Numbered from the stretch's first letter, positions 1-8,085 are shown. The stretch: DNA of 64,000 bases from Holophagaceae bacterium (GCA_016710635.1 JADJVL010000001.1:1-64000), one strand, 5' to 3'. The notes: generated by a model not told the origin, from the letters alone. Made by a program: numbers and translations.

Positions 1-294
1 AGTGCAAAGCGCAGACCGGAATTGCGCAATTCCTGCAACGGGTCTTTCGTGTCTGCGGCGGGGGGGGGATACACCGATCTTCGAGATGGCTTGGACGATT
101 GGGATATACCGCGATGCGCCTCGACACGGCCCAGGCGACGGACGCCACGGGCTTCGACGGATCGCCTCGATTCCCTTAACCCGCGTGGATTTCAGCCTAG
201 GGTGCAATTGTTGCGCACAGGGAGGTGCAGGGAATGCACCAGGGCGTGCAATAGCTGCACCCACCCTCAAGAGAGCCTTCCCGGGAGTAGCAAA

Positions 295-1243
295 CTACGC
301 ACTTCCTGCACCGTCGGTCGGTTGCTCCCGTGCGTGGTTCGTCGGAGGCAGCTGTCTGTCGATGACGATTCTGGACCCGATTGCGGGGGTTCGCCGGGCG
401 CTGCAATGGTCCTTGAGGGGCTGGATTTCACCTCCCGACGAGGCATTGCCGACCCGCCCTGCCCCCCCTTTGCTCCCCCAATCCAGGAGCCATTTTCGCG
501 TGCAGGGAAGGGACGCACCCGCGCCGCGAACCGACAAATGCATCAGAAAGATCAAGCCCGGATGGGGCCCCGCAGGGGTGTCCTGGACCAGTTCCAGGGC
601 GCGATTCAGGTCCTCAAGGTGACCCACGCCCTGGCTCAAGCGACGCCGGAAGGTGTGCTTCTGGATGGGTTTGATGATCATTCCTGGCGTGGTGGAAACC
701 TCCCCCCAGGCATCCCGCAGCGTCCACTGGAGGTGAGGCCTGACTCCGAGCTCACCTCCCTGGAAGGGAATCGCCTCGTTGGACCCGGGCCCGCTGAATG
801 GCAGGACCCTGTGGATCTGCTCACGCTTCTGCCTGCCGGAATGGGCCCAGGAGCCCATCATGCCCCGCATGGAGGAGGGCTCGATTTCGCGGTTGGGCAG
901 GATCAGGTGCTGTTCGGGACCCCAGGCCAAGACCACCCCAATGATGTCCCCGGGTTCATCTGTCGCCCCCCCAAAGAACCTCACCCTGTGGTGCTGCTGG
1001 GAGGCCCCAAACAGCGCTCCCTGGATAGATGTATCCCGCCACTTCCAGCATGGCGGCCAGGAGCGGAGGGAGGATGCCATCCCCTTCGTCGAGGATCCAT
1101 TCGTATTGGTTGAGCCTTCGGCGGAGCTCCTGCCGGCGCTGTCCAGGGCCGGTCCGAAACCAGGGAGCAGCCGTGTCCTTTCCCAGGGGAGAGAAGAGCC
1201 CAGCGAAGTATGGGATCAGGGCATGGTGCGGAATGCGGCCCAT
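295..1243 (-). pseudogene. Hypothetical protein, apparent frameshift at a C7 run
   Basis: I recognise no family. An ATG at 1243 lies one base after the TAG stop of the upstream gene, so the two form one operon. The first frame gives about 95 plausible residues (begins MGRIPHHALIPYFAGLFSPL) and stops at 956-958. A second frame continues with equally protein-like sequence (GATDEPGDIIGVVLAWGPEQ) down to the stop at 295. The frames join naturally at seven consecutive C on the + strand, 966-972. The span is one base over a multiple of three, which fits one extra base in that run and a single product of about 315 residues. This is either a sequencing error or a real disruption. No signal peptide or membrane segment is visible. 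Confidence 0.5.
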
Positions 1244-1244
1244 G

Positions 1245-2477
1245 CTAGCGCCCGATCCGCAGGATGATCCTGGCGTCTCCGGGGCGCCCGAAGGGGTCGA
1301 ATCCCACTCGCAGGACGCCGCTCGCATGCTCATTTCGGTGGAATCCAACGTACCGCCGGCCCCGGCCCATCACCTCGACATCCACCCAGGTTCTGAAGCC
1401 AAATTTGTTGATGAGGCCGAGTCTGACATCGGCCACACCCTTCTGATGAAGGGGGTCTCGCGCCTTCAGGCCATCCTCGAGGATCACGTCGACCAACTGG
1501 TCCCCACCTTCGAAGGCGTGGTGCGAAAGGTAGTGAATTGCGTCAAGGACAGCCATGTCGTGGTACTCGGCACCGGGAGTCGTCTTGCGGTGGGGCTCGA
1601 ATCCCCGGCCGCCTTGCCTGGGCTCGTCCTCCAGGATGCGGGAGAACCCAAAGGCGGTCAGGGCCACTGCCTCGACGGAACCCTTCCGCATCGGGACCCT
1701 CACGACCTCCGCTTCACCCTCCTCGATGAGGTCGAGAACCCGGGCGAAGACGCTCCCCGGCGCCTCCGGGACTAGGGCCCCGATCTGGTCCCAGGCCACC
1801 CGGCGCCCCATCGCCAACCACAATCGGAGCTCCTTGCGGGTCAGTGAGGCAGCCCAATGATGGGCATGCAACGTCGGATCGGCGGAAATCATCCTTGCCT
1901 GCTGGAGCAGCCGCTCGGTGCGCAGTTCCCGGATCATGGCCTCTTTCTTCAAGGCGTCCGGGTGGTAGAAGGCCCCCAGAATCTCCACCGCAAGGCCTTT
2001 GCAGACCAGGTCCAGTCCCGTGTACCGCCTGACCAGGTAGGTGTAGCGATCATCCAGGCTGTTTCGGATATCCAGTTTGGTCTGGGCTGGAACCGCCCCC
2101 AGAAAGGAGGGCCAGTCCGGATCGAGCCAATGGTGCTTCCCTGGGGGGATGGGCTGCATCCTTGGCCCCGCTGGATCAAGCTCTCGCATGAAGGCCGCCC
2201 CGATCCTGCTGAGGTTCTTGGGGCGGTATTCAGAGCGCAGATAGTCGGGACGTGCCAACGGGGCTGCGGTGTCCACAGCGCGGGAGAAAATCACGTGCGT
2301 CCCTGGTCCGGATGCACCGTCCTCCCCGTCTGTCTCTCCATGCCTCACTCGACGATGGGCAGGGATGACCGGCCCGCCGCTCAGGGGCCGCAGAGCCAGG
2401 ATGAGCCTCGGTTTGGCAAGGGGTGGTCCAGCAGGACCAGGTGCAGGAGAGGTGGTAATGAGGGGTACCGGTTTCAT
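1245..2477 (-). CDS. Hypothetical protein, possibly mobile-element replication-type
   Basis: A 410-residue frame. The first ~75 residues are Pro/Gly/Ala-rich and may not be translated; no strong ribosome-binding site supports the ATG at 2477. The middle and C-terminal parts look well structured: a helical stretch around residues 190-270 (RKELRLWLAMGRRVAWDQIG) that could be a winged helix, then residues ~310-400 with HDMAVLDAIHYLSHHAF and a strand-rich VADVRLGL...RTWVDVEVMGR segment. HTH followed by a D...E-containing strand segment resembles replication-relaxation-type proteins of plasmids and integrative elements, but the similarity is only general. It is followed after one base by the frameshifted gene at 295-1243. 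Function is unassigned; only its reality as a gene is reasonably supported. Confidence 0.55.
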   Translation of the reverse strand: MKPVPLITTSPAPGPAGPPLAKPRLILALRPLSGGPVIPAHRRVRHGETDGEDGASGPGTHVIFSRAVDTAAPLARPDYLRSEYRPKNLSRIGAAFMRELDPAGPRMQPIPPGKHHWLDPDWPSFLGAVPAQTKLDIRNSLDDRYTYLVRRYTGLDLVCKGLAVEILGAFYHPDALKKEAMIRELRTERLLQQARMISADPTLHAHHWAASLTRKELRLWLAMGRRVAWDQIGALVPEAPGSVFARVLDLIEEGEAEVVRVPMRKGSVEAVALTAFGFSRILEDEPRQGGRGFEPHRKTTPGAEYHDMAVLDAIHYLSHHAFEGGDQLVDVILEDGLKARDPLHQKGVADVRLGLINKFGFRTWVDVEVMGRGRRYVGFHRNEHASGVLRVGFDPFGRPGDARIILRIGR

Positions 2478-2951
2478 GGAGGCTCTCGAGATGACGGGTC
2501 ATCATCGAGCTGTTTTCCGGGGGCCGACCTCGATCCCTCGAAGTCGCATAAGTTGATCCAAGGGGGCCGCCCAGGCCCCCAGAACCCTTCTCCGAAGCAC
2601 CTTTCTCCGAAGGCTTTTCACTTCTGAGAAGCGCCGGTCCGGCCGTGCCCATCCCTGCCCCGCTACGGTTCGGAACCCTGGCGGGAGACATAGCCTCCGG
2701 TTATGTCTAGGCCCGCACGGGGAGCCCGCAGGGCCCCTTCCGATAAGGCGCCTTATCGGAAGGGCCGGAGGAGCCGACCGCCGGCGCACCCCCTCCTGCC
2801 TGCCGGACCGGCGTCCGGAGGGCGGGATGGAGGCATCCTTTCAGGCCTCCGTCTCGTCCGGAGGACCCTTCTCCGAAGCAGATTCGGGATCCTGCGCGGA
2901 CCCCGGCAGGGGCCCTGCGCGATCCCCAAGGTGCCCTTCAGGAGCCTGGGC
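2478..2951. other. Gene-free stretch with palindrome and direct repeats
   Basis: No convincing gene is seen on either strand; frames here are Arg/Pro-rich and have no supporting start. The stretch holds a perfect 30-bp palindrome (2735-2764) and two copies of a 16-bp direct repeat, acccttctccgaagca, at 2584-2599 and 2865-2880. It separates the leftward genes at 1245-2477 and 2952-3275, so it may be the control region of the former. Confidence 0.5.
2735..2764. repeat. Perfect 30-bp palindrome
   Basis: Fifteen bases on each side of the centre at 2749/2750 are exactly complementary; the core reads gataaggcgccttatc. There is no loop and no T-run, so it is a poor terminator candidate. It could be a binding site for a dimeric protein, or a resolution or replication site of the element that carries these accessory genes. 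The role is inferred. Confidence 0.8.
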
Positions 2952-3275
2952 TCAAGGGAGATTCGCGCCCCGTTCCAGGCCCCGGAGGAGGGTGTCGAGC
3001 CAGCCGTCCTGGAGAATGCGAGCCTCTGAATCGGCTATCGGGAAGAGCTCCGGATCCCTCAATTCCAGCCAAATGATCGGAGCACTGGCGTGGGCGGGCA
3101 CGACCCCCCGCGGCGGCCAGGTTGAGGTCCGGTCATGGGGATGTTCGCGAAGCAGTCCTAGCACCTGCCGGCCCCCTGTCAGCGCAAGGGTGACGGCGGT
3201 GTACCGGGCCTCGACTCCATCGGGGAACTGGATGAGGAACACTCCCGAACAGGGGGAGACCGGGACCTCAGCCAT
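2952..3275 (-). CDS. Hypothetical protein, third gene of XRE operon
   Basis: A 107-residue protein of unknown family starting MAEVPVSPCSGVFLIQFPDG. The ATG at 3275 overlaps the stop of the preceding gene by 8 bases (ATGGCTGA), which implies translational coupling and supports both frames. No signal peptide, transmembrane segment or known catalytic motif is visible. It contains an alternating strand-like N-terminal half (VEARYTAVTLALTGGRQVLG) and the acidic stretch ELRDPELFPIADSEAR. It is the last gene of the leftward operon XRE regulator - small protein - this protein. Such regulator-led small operons are common on mobile elements, but nothing in the sequence fixes a function. Confidence 0.6.
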   Translation of the reverse strand: MAEVPVSPCSGVFLIQFPDGVEARYTAVTLALTGGRQVLGLLREHPHDRTSTWPPRGVVPAHASAPIIWLELRDPELFPIADSEARILQDGWLDTLLRGLERGANLP

Positions 3276-3504
3276 GCCTCAGCTTCGCTTTCCGCACGCC
3301 GTTCAGCGCCTCCAGAAAGGCCTCTGAAGTCGCATCCGGAAGCTCGGTGTACTGCACATGGCGCTCGCCATGCGGCCCCCGGGACCAGCCGCAAAGGAGC
3401 GTCGTTGTCTCCACGGACCGCTCGGTTTGGTAGACCTCCAGGCCGTCCCGGTCGGGCAGAAGCGCCTGGAAGTAGACCCCTGTGATGAACCGGGGTTCGG
3501 GCAG
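3268..3504 (-). CDS. Small hypothetical protein with likely CTG start
   Basis: A 78-residue frame without an ATG. It is in the same frame as the XRE gene upstream, separated from it only by that gene's TGA at 3538-3540 and 11 codons. The best start is CTG at 3504, giving MPEPRFITGVYFQALLPDRD. Coding character is good (EVYQTERSVETTTLLCGWSR, then ATSEAFLEALNGVRKAKLRH), and the stop overlaps the ATG of the next gene by 8 bases. An alternative is an extended product by TGA readthrough from the XRE gene. No family is recognised. Automatic callers that reject CTG starts would miss this gene. Confidence 0.5.
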   Translation of the reverse strand: MPEPRFITGVYFQALLPDRDGLEVYQTERSVETTTLLCGWSRGPHGERHVQYTELPDATSEAFLEALNGVRKAKLRHG

Positions 3505-3537
3505 GGGCCCGGCTCCGCCTGTCCCGCATGGCCGCCA

Positions 3538-3789
3538 TCAGCCCTTGCTGGACCCCTCATCGGGCTCCAGGAGCCGGATCACGGACTCCTTCAATGCCAC
3601 AGCAATCACTTCCATGTTGTCGATCGAGATGTTGCGCTCGCCGCGTTCGACGGATCCGATGTAGGTGCGGTGGAGGCCGCACACATCCGCCAGCCTTTCC
3701 TGGGACAACCCGAGCGCCTTCCGGAAGCGTTTCATGTTCGCGGCGAAGGTGAACCTCGCTGACTTCCGGGTCCCTTCGCGTTGAGCCAT
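3538..3789 (-). CDS. XRE-family transcriptional regulator
   Basis: An 83-residue single-domain helix-turn-helix protein. Residues ~14-75 hold the Cro/C1 fold: MKRFRKALGLSQERLADVCG, then LHRTYIGSVERGERNISIDN. The HRTYIGSVERGERN-SIDN segment is typical of restriction-modification controller proteins and related phage or plasmid regulators. Leading basic residues (REGTRKSAR) may contact DNA. It heads a leftward three-gene operon and is divergent from the gene at 3892. The direct repeats in the ~100-bp divergent region (3812-3832) are its most likely operator, implying autoregulation. No restriction or methyltransferase gene is visible in the window, so a controller role in R-M is not supported; it may regulate an element lying further left. 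Confidence 0.85.
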   Translation of the reverse strand: MAQREGTRKSARFTFAANMKRFRKALGLSQERLADVCGLHRTYIGSVERGERNISIDNMEVIAVALKESVIRLLEPDEGSSKG

Positions 3790-3811
3790 GCGAAAGGCTG
3801 CTTGTCTTGAT

Positions 3812-3832
3812 GACTATAGAGCTACAGACTAT
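3812..3832. promoter_or_regulatory. Operator-like direct repeat between divergent genes
   Basis: GACTAT occurs at 3812-3817 and again at 3827-3832, a 15-bp period, in the AT-richer 102-bp gap between the XRE gene (start 3789, leftward) and the gene at 3892 (rightward). A further AGTC lies at 3861-3864. Spaced GACT/AGTC half-sites are typical of controller-protein operators. Binding by the neighbouring XRE protein is inferred. Confidence 0.45.
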
Positions 3833-3891
3833 GAGTAGCATTCTTATCTTCACGAGCATTAGTCATTCACCAACCTCCTGGAGCGCAATCG

Positions 3892-4440
3892 ATGGCGACC
3901 CTGGTCCGATTCGGAGGCGAGAGCCCGGTTCTCACGACCGTGCTCGCGAAACGCTTCACCCGGGCCATCTTTCAGACGGTGCAGACCTTGATCCGGACGA
4001 AACGGCTCAAGTGGTCCTACCTCAATTCGATCCACATGTTGATTACCTTCTCTGGCGGCGAGGAGGATTTTTCGCTTCCACGGATCGCAGAGCTTACGGA
4101 CATGAGCCTCCGGACCCTCCAACGACGGATTCCCCAATGGGTGACGTCAGGGATTCTCGAACCCACGGGACCGCACCGGTATCGCGTCACGGACGAGGTG
4201 TACCTGCCGAATGACCAACAGGTGCAGGAATACATGGCGAAGCGGGACGCGTTCAGGCGCCACCGCTACGGACATCTGCCTCAACTGGCCCAGGAGACCG
4301 CGCGTCGAATGAAGCCCCGCGCGACAAGGACCTCCCCATGGCAGACCCGGCGCGGGAACAGACAGGTGGTCTGGCTGCATGCCCGCCGCCGCAGCGTGCG
4401 AAAGTTCCGCCCGTGCGACCTCGGGAGGGGACTCTCATGA
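3892..4440 (+). CDS. Winged-helix-like DNA-binding protein
   Basis: A 182-residue frame starting at ATG 3892 with GGAG about 8 bases upstream. Residues ~45-115 read as a helix-turn-helix or winged helix: EEDFSLPRIAELTDMSLRTL followed by QRRIPQWVTSGILEPTGPHR and the strand pair YRVTDEVYLP. The arrangement suggests a replication-initiator-like or regulatory winged helix; a Rep or transcription role cannot be separated. The last ~40 residues are Arg-rich and may be poorly conserved. It is divergent from the XRE operon and probably under the same operator. Its stop overlaps the next gene's ATG (ATGA), suggesting co-translation. Confidence 0.6.
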   Translation: MATLVRFGGESPVLTTVLAKRFTRAIFQTVQTLIRTKRLKWSYLNSIHMLITFSGGEEDFSLPRIAELTDMSLRTLQRRIPQWVTSGILEPTGPHRYRVTDEVYLPNDQQVQEYMAKRDAFRRHRYGHLPQLAQETARRMKPRATRTSPWQTRRGNRQVVWLHARRRSVRKFRPCDLGRGLS

Positions 4441-4679
4441 TCCAGCTCGTGAAGCCCTACCCCATGGATGATTTCCACAAACTTGTCAGATTGATTCAGG
4501 ACGGGGAGCCAGGCGCGTGGAACACCTACGTCGGGGCCCTCGAAGGCATGGATCCCCTGCACGCCGCCTCCCTCACCCTCCACTTGCAGGATGCCTTGGC
4601 CGAGGAGTCCGAAGAGCATGCCGTGCGACTGCGCCGCATGCTGAAGGGCCTCCTGAGGCTTGAGGTGGAGGCACCGTAG
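4437..4679 (+). CDS. Small hypothetical helical protein
   Basis: An 80-residue protein from ATG 4437, preceded by a strong GGGAGGGG motif and overlapping the previous stop by 4 bases (ATGA). An in-frame ATG at 4338 with AAGGA upstream would add 33 residues; the shorter form is preferred because of its better ribosome-binding site and junction. The sequence is acidic and helical (MDDFHKLVRLIQDGEPGAWN; LHLQDALAEESEEHAVRLRR), with no recognisable family. It is followed by a rho-independent terminator at 4985-5012, consistent with the end of a two-gene transcript. Confidence 0.55.
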   Translation: MIQLVKPYPMDDFHKLVRLIQDGEPGAWNTYVGALEGMDPLHAASLTLHLQDALAEESEEHAVRLRRMLKGLLRLEVEAP

Positions 4680-4984
4680 TAGGACAACCCCCTTCCACCG
4701 AGTCAGCGCGCGGAACGCAGGAACAAGCGAGAGACCGCGGGGGCTGGGTCCTAGGCTCTACGAGGCTCAGGGACGATGCAGGTCTCCAGCGATGGACGGC
4801 CCGGGCCGGAAGCCCAGGTTTCGCCACGGCATCGCCCAGCGAATCGGCTCGAACTTCCGAATGCGTCTCCGACCCCGAGGCCCTGGAAGAACCCTTTCTT
4901 CCTCCAAGGAGCGGACCCTGATTGCCGTAAAATTGCCGTACAAGGCCAAAATTGGATCAGCTGATTTCACGGCTTTAAACAAGT
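4680..4984. other. Gene-free stretch before tRNA-Glu
   Basis: I see no gene with a supported start here. A short tandem direct repeat, attgccgta, occurs twice at about 4920-4939. The stretch lies immediately 3' of the tRNA-Glu/tRNA-Lys pair, where an integrated element would have its junction, but no second copy of the tRNA 3' end is present in the window. Confidence 0.4.
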
Positions 4985-5012
4985 AGAGCCTAGATTTCTC
5001 TAGGCTCTTTTG
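4985..5012 (+). terminator. Rho-independent terminator
   Basis: The stem GAGCCTAG / CTAGGCTC closes a short loop and is followed by TTTT on the + strand. It most likely ends the rightward transcript covering 3892-4679 and lies just before the convergent tRNA genes. Confidence 0.75.
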
Positions 5013-5013
5013 T

Positions 5014-5088
5014 TGGTAGGGCCAACGGGGATCGAACCCGTGCTGCCGCCGTGAAAGGGCGGTGTCCTAACCACTAGACGATGGCCCC
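5014..5088 (-). tRNA. tRNA-Glu (TTC)
   Basis: On the minus strand the sequence starts GGGGCCATCGTCTAGTGG, has anticodon loop CTTTCAC (anticodon TTC), a T-arm with GGTTCGATCC, a 7-bp acceptor stem (first pair G-U) and an encoded CCA at 5016-5014. The 3' end faces the accessory region to the left. Confidence 0.95.
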
Positions 5089-5103
5089 AGTGGACGCTGA
5101 CGG

Positions 5104-5179
5104 TGGTGGGTCCGGCGGGACTCGAACCCGCGACCAATGGCTTAAAAGGCCACTGCTCTACCGACTGAGCTACAGACCC
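5104..5179 (-). tRNA. tRNA-Lys (TTT)
   Basis: The minus strand reads GGGTCTGTAGCTCAG at the 5' end, with anticodon loop CTTTTAA (anticodon TTT), T-arm GGTTCGAGTCC and encoded CCA. The acceptor stem GGGTCTG/CGGACCC pairs with one G-U. It lies 15 bp upstream of tRNA-Glu and is probably cotranscribed with it. Confidence 0.95.
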
Positions 5180-5266
5180 GAGCCGCAAGCGGCAGGAAGG
5201 AGTAGTTTGCCGCTGGGATGCGGGCGGGTCAAGGTTGAAGGCCTTGAAGCACCCTGGCGGCGGGTC

Positions 5267-6376
5267 CTAGACCACCGGGTGCATCCAGCCGTGGGTGTCG
5301 GGGGCGACGCCGTGCTGGAGGTTCAGGAGGTGCTCCCGGAGGCGGGCCGCCACGGGGCCGGTGCCGCCGCCGTTGATCTCGAACTCCCCGTGGGCGGACT
5401 TCACGCGGCCGATGGGGGTGATCACCGCGGCGGTGCCGCAGGCGAAGGCCTCGGTCATGCGGCCCTCCTTCACGGCGGCCTCCCATTCCTGGGTGGAGAT
5501 CTTCCGCTCTTCCGCGCCGTACCCGAGCTCCTGGGAGAGGTCCAGAAGGCTCTTGCGGGTGATGCCCGGCAGCAGGGTGCCTGTCAGCTCGGGGGTGACC
5601 ACCACGGAGCGGCCACCTTCCTGGTAGACGAAGAAGATGTTCATGCCGCCCATCTCCTCGATGTACTTCCGCTGCACCGCGTCGAGCCACACCACCTGGT
5701 CGCAGCCCTTGCCCTGGGCCTGCTTCTGGGCCACGAGGCTGGCGGCGTAGTTGCCGGCGCATTTCGCGAAGCCGGTGCCGCCGGGCGCCGCGCGGACGTA
5801 GTCCTCGCTGATCCAGACCGTCACGGGCTTCACGCCGCCGGGGAAGTAGGAGCCCGAGGGCGACGCGAAGAGCACGAAGAGGTATTCCTTCGCCGGACGG
5901 ACGCCCAGGGCGCCTTCGGTGGCGATCATCAGGGGCCGGAGGTAGAGGCTCTCGCCGATGGCGCCGGGCACCCAGGCGGCGTCCTGGCGGATGAGCAGGT
6001 CGCTGGCCTCCACGAAGAGCTCCTCGGGCAGGGCCGGCATGGCCAGGCGCTCGGCGCTGCGGTTGAAGCGGGCGGCGTTTTCGAAGGGCCGGTAGGTCTT
6101 GATGCCGCCGTCCTGCTGGCGGTAGGCCTTGAAGCCTTCGAAGATGGCCTGGCCGTAGTGCAGCACCGAGGCCGCCGGGTCCAGCAGCAGGGGACCGTAG
6201 GGCTTGAGGACGCCGCTGTGCCAGCCGCGGCCCTCGTCCCAGGTGAGGGTGACCATGTGCTCGGTGAAGACCTTGCCGAAGCCCGGATTCTTCATCCGCT
6301 CGGCCCGCTCCGCCTCGGAGACGGGGTGGGTGGAGGGATGCACCTCGAAGGCGGTGCTGGCGGTGAGGGTGCTCAT
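5267..6376 (-). CDS. ilvE: Branched-chain amino-acid aminotransferase
   Basis: A 369-residue fold-type IV PLP enzyme catalysing the final transamination of Leu, Ile and Val synthesis (2-oxo acid plus glutamate). Family landmarks are in order: LHYGQAIFEGFKAYR (~residues 90-105), GESLYLRPLMIATEG (~140-155), FAKCAGNYAAS with the likely PLP lysine (~200), EEMGGMNIFFV (~240) and EAFACGTAAVITPIG (~315). Length matches the long bacterial/eukaryotic BCAT type. The start ATG at 6376 has GGAGG-like sequence upstream. It follows the MocR-type gene by 21 bp in the same direction, so the two are likely cotranscribed and the regulator may control this step. The product is cytosolic. Confidence 0.93.
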   Translation of the reverse strand: MSTLTASTAFEVHPSTHPVSEAERAERMKNPGFGKVFTEHMVTLTWDEGRGWHSGVLKPYGPLLLDPAASVLHYGQAIFEGFKAYRQQDGGIKTYRPFENAARFNRSAERLAMPALPEELFVEASDLLIRQDAAWVPGAIGESLYLRPLMIATEGALGVRPAKEYLFVLFASPSGSYFPGGVKPVTVWISEDYVRAAPGGTGFAKCAGNYAASLVAQKQAQGKGCDQVVWLDAVQRKYIEEMGGMNIFFVYQEGGRSVVVTPELTGTLLPGITRKSLLDLSQELGYGAEERKISTQEWEAAVKEGRMTEAFACGTAAVITPIGRVKSAHGEFEINGGGTGPVAARLREHLLNLQHGVAPDTHGWMHPVV

Positions 6377-6397
6377 GGAGACCTCCGGAAGGAAAGG

Positions 6398-7876
6398 CTA
6401 GCTCGAAACCGTTGTGCTGGAGATCAGATGCCCCAGGCGGGCCACGGCGTTGCGGGTGATGTCGGGCTCATGGGTGGAAAAATTCAGGCGGAGGCAGTTG
6501 GTGCCCCGCCCGTCGCTGAAGAAGAGCGGGCCCGGCGCGAAGCCCAGACCCAGGGCCAGGGCCTCCCGGTGGAGCGCCAGGGCCGAGAGGCCTTCGGGAA
6601 GCATGATCCAGAGGTGCATGCCGCCCTTGGGCTCGGTCACCTCCGTGCCCTCCGGGAAATGCGTCCGCACCGCCTCCACCATGGCGTCCCGGCGGGACTT
6701 GAGGGCCCGGCGCAGGCGCCCCAGGTGCCGGGCGAAGCCCCCGGAATCCAGGAAGCGGCCCACCACCGCCTGCCCCAGGGTCGGGAGGGCGATGGTGTGG
6801 ACCTCCTGCAGGGGCGCGAGGCGGCGCAGCAGGTCCTCCGGGGCGATCAGGTAGCCCAGGCGCAGCCCCGCCGCCAGGCTCTTGGAGAAGCTCCCCAGGT
6901 GGATGACGTGGGCCGCCCCCGCCATGCACCGCAGGCTCGGGATGGGCGCGCCGGAAAAGCGCAGGTCCCCGTAGGTGTCGTCCTCGACGATGAGGGTCCC
7001 GTGGGTGCGGGTCAGGGCGAGGATGCGCTCCCGGCGGGCCCGGGACAGGGTCATGCCCGTGGGATTGTGGAAGGAGGGCACGGTGAAGAGGAGCTTCGCC
7101 TCCTTCCGCTGCAGGGCCGAGGCCAGGCGCTCGGGGTCCAGGCCCTGCCGGTCCACGGGCACCGGCACCGCCACCCGGCCCAGGGCCTTGAGCAGGGCCA
7201 GGGCCCCCACGTAGCAGGGGCTTTCCACGATCACCGCGTCCCCGGGCACGGTGAAGGCCTCCACCGCCAGGGCCAGGCCCGCCTGGGCCCCGGGCACCGC
7301 GCGGACGCCCCAGCCTTCGGGGATCGGCTCCCCCTGCCCCGCCAGCCAGCGCCCCACGGCCTCCAGGTAGGCGGCGTGGCCGGCGGGCGGCGCGTAGGCC
7401 CAGGCTTCGGGGCCCAGTTCCTTCGCGAGCTGCCCGTGGAGCCGCCGGAGGCTGTCCACCGGCAGGAGGTCCGCCGGGGGGAAGCCGGCGGAAAAGCTGA
7501 TGAGGTCGCGGTTCTGGGCCTTTATGAGGGTCTCGCCGAGCCAGGGGCCGAGCTGGCCTTCCCCCGCCACCAGGCTGGAGCCCTCGAAGGGGTAGTCGGC
7601 TTCCGGCAGCCGGGCGCCGTGGGCCTCCGGGAGCCGTTCCGGCACGAAGGAGCCCCGGCCGTGCACGGTCTGCACCCAGCCGGTGCGCTTCAGCCCCGAC
7701 AAGGCCTTGAGGACGGTGAGCCGGTGGACCTGGAAGCGTTCCGCCAGATCGGGCACCGCCGGCAGCTGGGACCCCGGCCGCCACTCGCCCTTCTGGATGA
7801 GCCCCCGCAGGCGCTGCTGCACCTGCAGATAGAGCGGGCTGGCGCTGGCGGGATTGAGCATCGCGGCGGTCGGCAT
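6398..7876 (-). CDS. MocR-type GntR regulator / PLP aminotransferase
   Basis: A 492-residue fusion. Residues ~10-80 are a GntR winged helix (LYLQVQQRLRGLIQKGEWRP; LAERFQVHRLTVLKALSGLK), and ~110-490 an aspartate-aminotransferase fold with NPTG (FHNPTGMTLSR), EDDTYGDLRF and the PLP-lysine motif GSFSKSLAAGLRLGYL. MocR proteins use PLP or an amino-acid aldimine as effector; some members (2-aminoadipate aminotransferases) are true enzymes, and the sequence does not decide between the two. It is first in a two-gene operon with ilvE, suggesting control of amino-acid metabolism. A transcript from the region 7877-8018 would read both. Confidence 0.88.
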   Translation of the reverse strand: MPTAAMLNPASASPLYLQVQQRLRGLIQKGEWRPGSQLPAVPDLAERFQVHRLTVLKALSGLKRTGWVQTVHGRGSFVPERLPEAHGARLPEADYPFEGSSLVAGEGQLGPWLGETLIKAQNRDLISFSAGFPPADLLPVDSLRRLHGQLAKELGPEAWAYAPPAGHAAYLEAVGRWLAGQGEPIPEGWGVRAVPGAQAGLALAVEAFTVPGDAVIVESPCYVGALALLKALGRVAVPVPVDRQGLDPERLASALQRKEAKLLFTVPSFHNPTGMTLSRARRERILALTRTHGTLIVEDDTYGDLRFSGAPIPSLRCMAGAAHVIHLGSFSKSLAAGLRLGYLIAPEDLLRRLAPLQEVHTIALPTLGQAVVGRFLDSGGFARHLGRLRRALKSRRDAMVEAVRTHFPEGTEVTEPKGGMHLWIMLPEGLSALALHREALALGLGFAPGPLFFSDGRGTNCLRLNFSTHEPDITRNAVARLGHLISSTTVSS

Positions 7877-8018
7877 GACCCCCTCAGAATGGTCGCTTCG
7901 ACGCGGATTTCCATCATTTCAGGGGTGAAATTCGAATCCAGCACAGACCACCGCTAGGAGAAGGACGGATCCGGGCGCTTCAAAGACTTCCGCAGACCAC
8001 GAAGGGGCCGGAAGGCCT

Positions 8019-8046
8019 AAAAAAAGGCCGCCTCGCGGCGGCCTTT
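8019..8046 (-). terminator. Rho-independent terminator of the giant surface gene
   Basis: The stem AAAGGCCGCC / GGCGGCCTTT with loop GCGA is followed by a T-run on the minus strand, about 40 bases past the stop at 8086. The same stem-loop core recurs at 30390-30419. Confidence 0.85.
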
Positions 8047-8085
8047 CCGGTCTGCTGGTGGCTGGGCGGACCCGGACCTGAACGG

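Noticed and set aside
2230..2691. A 153-codon minus-strand frame overlapping the start of the 1245-2477 gene
   Set aside because: Composition is Ser/Arg/Pro/Cys-rich without structure, and it lies mostly in another frame of a better-supported gene.
3812..3832. Evidence for a restriction-modification system controlled by the XRE protein
   Set aside because: The regulator and repeats resemble controller systems, but no methyltransferase or endonuclease gene is present in the window.
5081..7957. A 958-codon + strand open frame across tRNA-Lys, ilvE and the MocR gene
   Set aside because: It begins inside a tRNA and is antisense to two clearly recognised genes; composition is Gly/Ala/His/Arg-rich as expected for a shadow frame.
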